Source: an uncultured Lactobacillus sp.
GTDB lineage: Bacteria > Bacillota > Bacilli > Lactobacillales > Lactobacillaceae
NCBI GenBank assembly: GCA_945281075.1
Contig: CALYQE010000119.1
Span: forward strand, 1-5,539
Length of the DNA stretch: 5,539 nt
Reading direction: 5' to 3'
Shown piece by piece: positions 1 to 5,539 of the stretch. The stretch's first letter is position 1; every line of letters starts with the position of its first letter. The position numbers were made by a program, and so were the translations under genes. A model generated the notes under the pieces. It was not told where the DNA came from and did no database searches. It saw only the letters and a list, made by a program, of their open reading frames with translations.

Positions 1-39
1 AAAAGGACTAACTCCGCTTGAATATCGGAAGTTAGTCCT
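1..39 (-). terminator. Intrinsic terminator at the end of the three-gene operon
   Basis: A perfect 10-bp inverted repeat (AGGACTAACT at 4-13, AGTTAGTCCT at 30-39) is extended by three more pairs (CCG at 14-16 with CGG at 26-28) after a single bulged A at 29, leaving a 9-nt loop. On the minus strand the stem is followed directly by TTTT, which runs to the window edge, so the U-tract may continue outside. On the plus strand no T-run follows, so it acts on leftward transcription only. It lies about 115 nt beyond the stop codon of the last gene. Confidence 0.85.
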
Positions 40-57
40 CAGTTAGCAGCTAATAAA

Positions 58-78
58 GTGTCCTAATTTTAGGGTCAC
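58..78 (-). terminator. Weak hairpin downstream of the last gene, possible auxiliary terminator
   Basis: An imperfect inverted repeat pairs GTG (58-60) with CAC (76-78) and CCTAA (62-66) with TTAGG (69-73), with small asymmetric unpaired bases between the two blocks and a very tight loop. On the minus strand it is followed by TTTATT. The stem is short and AT-rich, so it could be a minor termination or 3'-end stabilising element ahead of the strong terminator at 1-39, or it could be chance. Confidence 0.3.
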
Positions 79-153
79 ATCATTTTCGGTGTTTTGTCTG
101 CTTTTTTTGCTTAAAGAGCTAGTTCCTTCCCAGACTCATAAATATTGGTATTT

Positions 154-1974
154 TTACTTAATCTTGTTCAAAGCATCTCTAACAGCTTCTTTTAACCCAC
201 GAGTCGTATTAGAAGCTCCCGAAATTGCGTCAACGTCGACCGTATTTTCTTTTACCATTCGATGTGGCAATTCATTAATAGCCTTTTGACCATAGTCGTC
301 CGATTCAGCTTGCTTTAGAACTTCAATATTCTTCAGATTTTTTTGCTTATCCGCCGTTACTCTGACCACAATTTCATCGCCCATACCTTTAGTTGACTTG
401 CCAATATACTGGTCAGGGCCAGTCGAAAATTCTTCTTTTTTTAGGTCAGAAGTAATCTGGCGTGGCATAGCATGTTTCTTAGGCTTCTCGTTTTTTACTG
501 GACCTACACATGCATCTTCAATATCATCTTTGGGATGGGCTGCATTTTGACCAGCAATCTTACCAAAAATCAGACAATCTCCTAAATCAGAACCGCCTTG
601 ATACAGGTTTGACATGTTGCTGCCAAGCTCACCAGCACCATATAAGTGTGGAATTGGCTTGTGATCTGGATCAAGTATTTCTGCACGGGCATTTCTTCTC
701 GGACCTGCTTCTGACCAGCCAATAGTTTGGACAAGTGGGACAGCATAATATGGGCCGCTTTTTGAAAATGCACTCATCGTTTCAGGAGCACGGTGAAAGG
801 CATAATCATGTTGCTTTTCTGCAAAGAAGTTGAATTCGTCAACTGTGTTTTGTAGTTTTCCAGCTTCAACGTCCATCTTTTCCGCAAGACTGGCAATCGA
901 TTCAGCTTTAATAACAGAATTAAGTGCTTTGTTGTCTGGGAAAGAATCAATTGCATTAATTTTGTCATACTGTTTTTGATCAAAGACAAAGTACGGATGA
1001 ATCGGGTTAAGCGGTTTGTACCATGAACCGTGATTTTCAATGTACCCTTCTCGAGCAATTTGGTCTTCCTTAAAGTAACGTGTTCCATCATCACCAACAG
1101 TAAAAATACTACCAGTAAAGAAAATTGGGTTCCCCATGTAAAACGGCGCGCGCTTCATTTTCGGCTCATAGAAAGCAAAACTCTGCTGCATTCCACCAGC
1201 TGCATACATGGACATATGCCACATATCAGCACCAGCCTCATGAGCCAAGTCTATACCTTTACCCTTGTTGTAAAGTGAACCAAGTGGTACTAGTTTATTT
1301 GAACCAATATAGTCTTGAATCATCTGCGGATTATTTTCAATACCGCCTGTTGATAAAACAACGCCATTTTTAGCATAAACATTTAGTAAAACGTGGTCAC
1401 GTTCAATCTGCGCACCGATAACCTTCTTATCTGGGGTTTGCAAAAGATGAACAACTGGTGAAGAATACCAAACATCAATCATATCACTACGATCAAGTAC
1501 ATTTTGTCGCAAGATGTTCCACAGGGAAGCATTAAAGATGCCTTTTTCTATCGTAATCATGTCATAACTTTTGGCCCCTGGAAGGTCTGGGTGGTCTGCA
1601 ATTACAGCATCATCGGTTAACCCAAGAATTGTCTTGTAGCTTACCGGCTTATCTATACCCAAGTACTTCTTAAAGTATTCTTTCATATGTGTTATGCCGT
1701 GGACGACAGTATTTTCAATTTCAGGGTCAATATTGAAATGCTGTGCTAAGTGCTCATAGTAATCACGGTAATCACTTTCATTACTGCTGTAACCAACCAG
1801 TTCTGCTGCATATCTAGTGTTACCACCTTCATGTCCTTCAGGAGCTGAATCAACAATTAAAACCTTAGCACCACAATCTGCCGCAAAACGTGCAGCCGTT
1901 GCACCGGCACCGCCAAAGCCCAAAACTATTACATCATAACTCGCATCATAATAAGTGTTTTTATTCACAATCAT
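154..1974 (-). CDS. FAD-binding reductase with C-terminal FMN-binding domain (fumarate-reductase-like flavoprotein, substrate unknown)
   Basis: This is a predicted soluble flavin oxidoreductase that reduces a C=C bond, 606 residues long. Seen: an N-terminal Rossmann FAD motif GFGGAG (residues 19-24), an acidic ribose-binding residue (D42), a GGNTRYA loop (50-56), a C-terminal FAD loop LYGAGEL (444-450) and an LYQGG motif (457-461). A charged linker of about 40 residues leads to an FMN_bind-type domain (about 526-606) with the flavinylation motif DAISGAS (582-588). The presumed FMN acceptor is Ser588 rather than the usual Thr. There is no signal peptide or membrane segment, so it is cytoplasmic. 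The start is fixed by AGGAGG at 1985-1990, 10 nt upstream. It is the last gene of the operon, 23 nt after the previous stop. Known family: FAD_binding_2 plus FMN_bind proteins include fumarate, urocanate, acrylate and phenolic-acid or vinylphenol reductases. The fumarate-binding Arg/His set is not conserved here, so a fumarate reductase label would be unsafe. A vinylphenol or other ene-reductase is possible but unproven. Confidence 0.93.
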   Translation of the reverse strand: MIVNKNTYYDASYDVIVLGFGGAGATAARFAADCGAKVLIVDSAPEGHEGGNTRYAAELVGYSSNESDYRDYYEHLAQHFNIDPEIENTVVHGITHMKEYFKKYLGIDKPVSYKTILGLTDDAVIADHPDLPGAKSYDMITIEKGIFNASLWNILRQNVLDRSDMIDVWYSSPVVHLLQTPDKKVIGAQIERDHVLLNVYAKNGVVLSTGGIENNPQMIQDYIGSNKLVPLGSLYNKGKGIDLAHEAGADMWHMSMYAAGGMQQSFAFYEPKMKRAPFYMGNPIFFTGSIFTVGDDGTRYFKEDQIAREGYIENHGSWYKPLNPIHPYFVFDQKQYDKINAIDSFPDNKALNSVIKAESIASLAEKMDVEAGKLQNTVDEFNFFAEKQHDYAFHRAPETMSAFSKSGPYYAVPLVQTIGWSEAGPRRNARAEILDPDHKPIPHLYGAGELGSNMSNLYQGGSDLGDCLIFGKIAGQNAAHPKDDIEDACVGPVKNEKPKKHAMPRQITSDLKKEEFSTGPDQYIGKSTKGMGDEIVVRVTADKQKNLKNIEVLKQAESDDYGQKAINELPHRMVKENTVDVDAISGASNTTRGLKEAVRDALNKIK

Positions 1975-1997
1975 TATCTACTATCCTCCTATAAAAC

Positions 1998-3641
1998 TTA
2001 ATTTGCCGCAAAGTCGGCTGCGTTTTTACCAGCTATCCTGCCAAAAACAGTGCAAGTAGTAAGCATTGTTCCAGTTGACGGATAAGTATGAACAAAGATT
2101 TGACCAGTAGCAGATTCACCCGCTGCATAAATTCCCGGAATTTCGTGATTCATAGTATTCAGAACTTGTGCATTTGTGTTGATTTTTAAGCCGCCAAAAC
2201 CAGCAACCGTAGTCGGATAACCTTCAACTACGTAATACGGGCCATCCTTAGCTACCGCAACGATATCATCACGACCAAATTCCACATCTTCTTTACCCAC
2301 AAATGAGTTATACCGTTCAGCTGTTTTCAAAAGAGTTTGATAATCGCATCCAATTACCTCAGCTACTTCAGCTAAAGAGACACACTTTTTTGCTTCCACA
2401 ACCTGACTAGCTGCTTCAAAGGAAGGATTGTTTTTATCAAAAATCCAGAAAAACTTATTTCCTTTTGATTTTAATGCATCATTGTACATTAAGGAATAGT
2501 GCTGGCCCTCTTTAGTGAATCTTCTACCTAAATTATTAACAGCAAGAGCTTTACCCAAAATGATTAGGGAATTTGCACCACCACCTACGGAAAGATAATT
2601 CGCGGTCATAATGCCCATTACACCATCTTTAAATTCAGTTGCGGCATGCAAATTCTTAGTCAAACCGATATAATCAGCATTGTTGTATGGTGTAGAAAGT
2701 GACCTTGTGCCCTTAGCACTCGGTGCATATTCATCACGAACCTTGCGAGCACCATCAAAACCACCAACTGCAATCACTACTGCTTTACATTTAATATCGT
2801 AATTGTCATATTTGCCCTTAGTTGTGACACCAGTAACTGCATTGCCAGAAGTTTTAATTTCTTCATGAGTTTGCTCATAAAGAACTGGAATATTTAATTC
2901 CTTCACTCGTTTAATTACCGGTCCCATAATTGCTACAGGGCCGAGCTCAAAATTAATATGCGTTCTTGGCTTTTTAGATATACCTAACGGCATTGCAGTA
3001 AATTTCACGCCATATTTGTCTGCATAATAATCAACGGCCGCTCCTGAATTTTTAGCGATCACTTTAATTAGATCATGATTAACTTTTCCACCATCTTTTT
3101 TGGCAAAGTCTTCGTAAAAATGAATTAAATTATCAGGGTCATTATCTTGATCCCTATTAAATTTGCTACCAGTTGCATACATAAATCCACCGGAAACCAC
3201 TGAATTTCCACCTAAGCGGCCAGTTTTTTCAATTAAAACAACATCCGCACCATTTTCTTTGGCTGTAATTGCAGCATCTAAACCTGCAAGACCAGTACCA
3301 AAAACGATTACATCAGTCGCAATCTGATGGTCCTTTTGGACAATTTTTTCATGATTTGCAAATTCGGTACTTTTTGCTCCTGCTTCAATTAGTGCCTTTC
3401 TGACGGCGCTAGTTATTCCCTGAGAAGTAAATGTTGCTCCTGTAACTGCATCAACTTCAGTTGATTGGTTTTCAAGTATTTTTTGTGGAATTAAATTAAG
3501 TGCATTATCAGATAGAAGTGCCGTTTCCTGATGCTCAATTACCTCTATGTCAGTAATTTTTCCGCTACTTAAAGATACGGACACCTTAATATCTCCATTA
3601 TGTCCTGGTGCTGTTTTTTGATATAAGCCATCTTTTACCAT
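1998..3641 (-). CDS. FMN-binding domain / FAD-binding reductase fusion (fumarate-reductase-like flavoprotein, substrate unknown)
   Basis: This is a predicted cytoplasmic two-flavin reductase of 547 residues. Seen: an N-terminal FMN_bind domain (about 3-88) ending in the canonical flavinylation motif DAVTGAT (64-70), with Thr70 as the expected covalent FMN site. Next comes a FAD_binding_2 domain with GTGLAG (115-120), ribose-binding E138 and GGNS (144-147), then the C-terminal FAD loop IYAAGES (504-510) and FGRIAG (533-538). No signal peptide, haem-binding CXXCH motif or NADH-binding flavin reductase domain is visible. The start is supported by AAGGAGA at 3649-3655, 7 nt upstream, and the next Met is residue 154, beyond the FAD motif. 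It lies 25 nt after the alcohol dehydrogenase stop. In flavocytochrome c fumarate reductases an Arg follows the GxRFxxE motif and acts as proton donor. Here the segment GRRFTKEGQHY places Tyr382 at that position, and the second substrate Arg is replaced near Tyr520. The substrate is therefore probably not fumarate. The family assignment is secure; the reaction is inferred to be reduction of an activated alkene. Confidence 0.93.
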   Translation of the reverse strand: MVKDGLYQKTAPGHNGDIKVSVSLSSGKITDIEVIEHQETALLSDNALNLIPQKILENQSTEVDAVTGATFTSQGITSAVRKALIEAGAKSTEFANHEKIVQKDHQIATDVIVFGTGLAGLDAAITAKENGADVVLIEKTGRLGGNSVVSGGFMYATGSKFNRDQDNDPDNLIHFYEDFAKKDGGKVNHDLIKVIAKNSGAAVDYYADKYGVKFTAMPLGISKKPRTHINFELGPVAIMGPVIKRVKELNIPVLYEQTHEEIKTSGNAVTGVTTKGKYDNYDIKCKAVVIAVGGFDGARKVRDEYAPSAKGTRSLSTPYNNADYIGLTKNLHAATEFKDGVMGIMTANYLSVGGGANSLIILGKALAVNNLGRRFTKEGQHYSLMYNDALKSKGNKFFWIFDKNNPSFEAASQVVEAKKCVSLAEVAEVIGCDYQTLLKTAERYNSFVGKEDVEFGRDDIVAVAKDGPYYVVEGYPTTVAGFGGLKINTNAQVLNTMNHEIPGIYAAGESATGQIFVHTYPSTGTMLTTCTVFGRIAGKNAADFAAN

Positions 3642-3666
3642 CGCTAATTCTCCTTAAGCAAATGCT

Positions 3667-4785
3667 TTATTTATATTGATTATCAAATACAATAATTGGT
3701 TTAATCGTACTGCCTTCCACAGAGGCTTTAATAGCTTGATTAATCTCCTCTGGTTTGTAAAATTTAACAATTTTGTCAATTGGAAACCTACCTGCATGGT
3801 ACAAATCAATCATTTCAGGAATAAATTCTTGTGGAACCGAGTCGCCTTCAATAATGCCAGAAATACTCTTTGATGCCGCTAGAATGTCTATCATCGGGCT
3901 AAGCTCTTTAATAGTTTTTGTTCCCATCGCAACAACTGCAAATTGTCCCTTTATCGTTAGCGCAGTCAAACCTTGTTTCATTACTTCAGGTTCACCAGTA
4001 GTGTCAATAACATAGTTCAAACCTTCGCTACCTACAATCTCATTAATTTTATCAATTATGTTTTCCTGAGTATTATTAATAGTTTCAGTAGCCCCAAAAT
4101 CTCTAGAAATTTTTAGTCTCATATTGTTCTTGTCTATTGCGATTACATGTTTACAATTAGAAACAGCAGCACCCATAATTGCAGCTAAACCTACAGAACC
4201 GGTTCCTAAAACGGCTAAGTTAGAGTTGACTTCAGGTTTTATAGCATTAAGAACTGTACCGGCTCCTGTCATATAGCCACATCCTAAAGGTCCAGCTAAG
4301 CGTAAATCCAAGTCATTCGGTACCTTGACCAAATTGTTTACATTGGCAACAATATGGTCCCCAAAAGAAGATTGACCAAAAAATACACCTATATCTTGCC
4401 CGTCCTGCTTATGCAGACGATAGGTACCATCCAGCATTGGTCCACCACTAGTATTTAATTTGTTAAAGTTAACACATGATCCTGGCAGGCCATTTCTACA
4501 GAATCGACAATTTCCATCATATGCAAAGCCAACTACAACGTGATCGCCTTTTTTGAAATCAGTTACATTTCTTCCAACCTTTTCAATAATTCCGGCTCCT
4601 TCATGGCCCAAAATAACTGGCATTTGAATTGGAAACCCACCATTTTGAAATTCAATATCACTATGACATATGCCTGATGCAACAGTCTTTATTAAAACCT
4701 CATTACTTTTAGGGTCATCTAGGACAACCTCTTCCAAGTTCAAATCAGAATCTGATCTATTTAAAACGGCTGCTTTGATTTTCAT
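3667..4785 (-). CDS. Zinc-dependent medium-chain alcohol dehydrogenase, aryl-/allyl-alcohol type
   Basis: This enzyme would interconvert an alcohol and its aldehyde using NAD(H); 372 residues is normal for the family. Seen: catalytic zinc ligands Cys40 (GICHSD), His61 (GHEGAG) and Cys169 (PLGCGYMTG); a Rossmann motif GTGSVG (194-199); and Asp218 at the end of the next strand (VIAID), which favours NAD over NADP. The structural-zinc lobe reads DGNCRFC then C104, so the first of the usual four cysteines is Asp90. The following LN/DG segment (110-120) resembles benzyl- or aryl-alcohol dehydrogenases of the XylB type, from memory of the family. The start is supported by AAGAGG about 8 nt upstream. 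It is the first gene of the operon, about 45 nt below the predicted transcription start. The two flavoproteins downstream suggest an alpha,beta-unsaturated alcohol or aldehyde as substrate, but this is inference. A short-chain or formaldehyde dehydrogenase role is less likely. Confidence 0.95.
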   Translation of the reverse strand: MKIKAAVLNRSDSDLNLEEVVLDDPKSNEVLIKTVASGICHSDIEFQNGGFPIQMPVILGHEGAGIIEKVGRNVTDFKKGDHVVVGFAYDGNCRFCRNGLPGSCVNFNKLNTSGGPMLDGTYRLHKQDGQDIGVFFGQSSFGDHIVANVNNLVKVPNDLDLRLAGPLGCGYMTGAGTVLNAIKPEVNSNLAVLGTGSVGLAAIMGAAVSNCKHVIAIDKNNMRLKISRDFGATETINNTQENIIDKINEIVGSEGLNYVIDTTGEPEVMKQGLTALTIKGQFAVVAMGTKTIKELSPMIDILAASKSISGIIEGDSVPQEFIPEMIDLYHAGRFPIDKIVKFYKPEEINQAIKASVEGSTIKPIIVFDNQYK

Positions 4786-4832
4786 GGTAATAACCTCTTC
4801 ATTCTAAAATACTAAGCTTCGCTATTTTACTA

Positions 4833-4848
4833 TGTTACTTATATCACA
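4833..4848. promoter_or_regulatory. CRP/FNR-type dyad centred on the -10 box
   Basis: TGTTA (4833-4837) and TCACA (4844-4848) form a TGTGA-N6-TCACA-like palindrome with one mismatch. The outer bases also pair, so TATGT at 4831-4835 mirrors ACATA at 4846-4850. The six-base spacer is exactly the -10 hexamer. CRP/FNR-family regulators such as ArcR use this type of box; binding here would repress. The dyad overlaps the cre-like site by two bases. Confidence 0.35.
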
Positions 4849-4866
4849 TAACCGCTTACATTTTAA
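4838..4866 (-). promoter_or_regulatory. Predicted sigma-A promoter of the operon with extended -10
   Basis: On the minus strand TTAAAA (4861-4866, four of six to TTGACA) is followed after 17 nt by TATAAG (4838-4843, five of six to TATAAT). A TG dinucleotide at 4845-4846 lies one base ahead of it, as in an extended -10. Transcription would start near 4831, giving a leader of about 45 nt before the alcohol dehydrogenase start codon. An alternative -10, TAAAAT at 4824-4829, has no good -35. Confidence 0.6.
4847..4861 (-). promoter_or_regulatory. Candidate cre (CcpA operator) inside the promoter spacer
   Basis: The minus-strand sequence ATGTAAGCGGTTATG fits the known cre consensus WTGNAARCGNWWWCA at 13 of 15 positions; only the final CA is missing. 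The left half is essentially perfect and the right half is degenerate. It fills the stretch between the -35 and extended -10 elements, where bound CcpA would block RNA polymerase, so catabolite repression of the whole operon is predicted. Confidence 0.55.
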
Positions 4867-4900
4867 TATGGTTTACAAAAATTTAAACAAGTAATTTTGA

Positions 4901-4944
4901 TTATAAAATTCAATTAAAGATTGCTTTTCAATCGAATTTTATGA
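4901..4944. repeat. Long AT-rich inverted repeat upstream of the promoter
   Basis: The outer arms TTATAAAATTC (4901-4911) and GAATTTTATGA (4934-4944) pair at ten of eleven positions, and the one mismatch can form a G-U pair in RNA. Inside them GATTG (4919-4923) and CAATC (4929-4933) make a second perfect 5-bp stem around CTTTT. It lies about 35 bp upstream of the -35 element. It could be an operator, a processed hairpin, or a terminator of leftward transcription entering from the right. Confidence 0.5.
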
Positions 4945-5054
4945 AAGTGCAAGTAATTTTTTAGAAAAAGTAGAATATATAATTTTAATATTTGAGATAT
5001 ATTTCTCGTTAGGAAAAAGGGTAAAATTTAAGCAAAAAATGTTGATTTAAGCAC

Positions 5055-5066
5055 AAACCACGGTTT
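5055..5066. repeat. Small palindrome, possible operator half-site pair
   Basis: AAACC and GGTTT are separated by AC, a 12-bp near-perfect dyad that includes one of the few GC-rich spots in this AT-rich spacer. No promoter is obvious beside it. It may be a protein-binding site or chance. Confidence 0.2.
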
Positions 5067-5494
5067 AATTGTTTAATTTAGCAATCCCTAAATAGCAGTG
5101 TTAAAAATATTAAGATAGGTGTTAAACATGATTTACTCATTATTCTAGGCTGCAAACTTGGGTATTCATCACAGTTACAAATATTGAACAAAAATTATGC
5201 TACGAGTTTAGAGGCATTAAATAATTTTATTAGCTTAATTTTATTTGTTTCGCCATTTGCACTAATATCAACCTGGTAAGAGAAACTAACCGTCAAAACA
5301 AAAAGTCGAAATCAACTAATTTTAAAGAAAAAATAAGCAAAAGATCTTTGACACATTATTTATCAAAACAAAGCTTGCATTTGTAGAGTTTAAAAATAAT
5401 ATGTTAAGCAAAATTGTTTTATAAAAGTATTGACTGTTTATATAGACTTTTTACTAAATAATTAGTTCCGAAATTTGAAAATTACTTTTTTAAT

Positions 5495-5527
5495 TAAAAA
5501 AATTCTTTAAGGCAGAAAACTATTGCC
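5495..5527 (-). terminator. Possible weak terminator of a leftward gene outside the window
   Basis: On the minus strand GGCA (from 5524-5527) and TGCC (from 5511-5514) form a 4-bp stem with a 9-nt loop, followed by TTAAAGAATTTTTTT. The T-run is good but the stem is short, so this is only a suggestion that a gene on the same strand ends just beyond the right edge. Confidence 0.2.
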
Positions 5528-5539
5528 ACTGCTCTTGCT

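Larger units (their letters stand above)
4945..5539. other. AT-rich intergenic region without a recognisable gene
   Basis: About 600 nt show no convincing coding region on either strand: stops are frequent and no start with a ribosome binding site leads into a long frame. The only longer open stretch is plus-strand 5082-5279, about 65 codons with no ATG or GTG at its beginning. A perfect TTGACA at 5348-5353 has no matching -10. A 16-bp A/T palindrome lies at 5486-5501. The region separates this operon from whatever lies to the right, and the operon's regulator may be beyond the edge. Confidence 0.6.

Noticed and set aside
41..53. TTAGC-A-GCTAA palindrome beside the terminator
   Set aside because: A one-base loop cannot form a hairpin, and there is no T-run or promoter linked to it.
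89..289. Plus-strand frame of 66 codons with a hydrophobic start
   Set aside because: It lies mostly opposite the FMN domain of the last gene, lacks a ribosome binding site and overlaps the operon's 3' end antisense.
510..1373. Several open frames of 60-110 codons on both strands
   Set aside because: They are other-frame shadows of the 606-residue flavoprotein gene, whose motifs run without interruption through this stretch.
1998..3641. Urocanate, acrylate or hydroxycinnamate reductase as a specific name
   Set aside because: The domain types fit, but the residues that define each substrate cannot be assigned without alignment, so no specific name or gene symbol is given.
3676..4015. Two plus-strand frames antisense to the alcohol dehydrogenase
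   Set aside because: They have no family motifs, lack ribosome binding sites, and are opposite well-conserved coding sequence.
5348..5376. Perfect -35 box TTGACA on the plus strand
   Set aside because: No -10-like hexamer lies 16-18 nt downstream, and no gene follows within the window.
5029..5413. TAAGCAAAA occurring at 5029-5037, 5334-5342 and 5405-5413, and again on the minus strand at 105-113
   Set aside because: Nine-base AT-rich words recur easily in this composition, spacing is irregular, and no phage, plasmid or CRISPR-like arrangement accompanies them.
5430..5465. TTGACT followed by TACTAA as a plus-strand promoter pointing right
   Set aside because: The -10 match is poor (three of six), and the downstream gene, if any, is outside the window.

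Overview
The window suggests a low-GC Gram-positive bacterium, most likely of the Lactobacillaceae. The reasons are AT-rich DNA, strong AGGAGG-type ribosome binding sites, a CcpA/cre-like operator, and soluble multi-domain flavin reductases of a kind common in lactobacilli. The genus is an inference; no sequence comparison was possible.

Layout. All three genes lie on the minus strand, with gaps of 25 and 23 nt, and form one apparent operon read from right to left. First is a zinc-dependent medium-chain alcohol dehydrogenase (3667-4785). Second is a 547-residue flavoprotein with an N-terminal FMN-binding domain and a C-terminal FAD-binding reductase domain (1998-3641). Third is a 606-residue flavoprotein with the same two domain types in the opposite order (154-1974). 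A strong intrinsic terminator for leftward transcription sits at 1-39. The operon promoter is at about 4838-4866. A cre-like site fills its spacer, and a CRP/FNR-type dyad is centred on its -10 box. The remaining right-hand part, to 5539, is very AT-rich and holds no convincing gene. It contains some inverted repeats, one short open frame without a start codon, and perhaps the terminator of a gene outside the window.

How the genes may work together. Both flavoproteins would normally be labelled 'fumarate reductase flavoprotein subunit'. By eye, however, the Arg and His residues that bind and protonate dicarboxylates in flavocytochrome c fumarate reductase are replaced in both. A more cautious reading is two cytoplasmic ene-reductases of unknown substrate, paired with an aryl-/allyl-type alcohol dehydrogenase. 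Together they could reduce an unsaturated alcohol, aldehyde or acid and so dispose of reducing equivalents. The promoter architecture suggests repression on preferred sugars. Neither an ApbE flavin transferase, which would attach the FMN, nor a dedicated regulator is present in the window.
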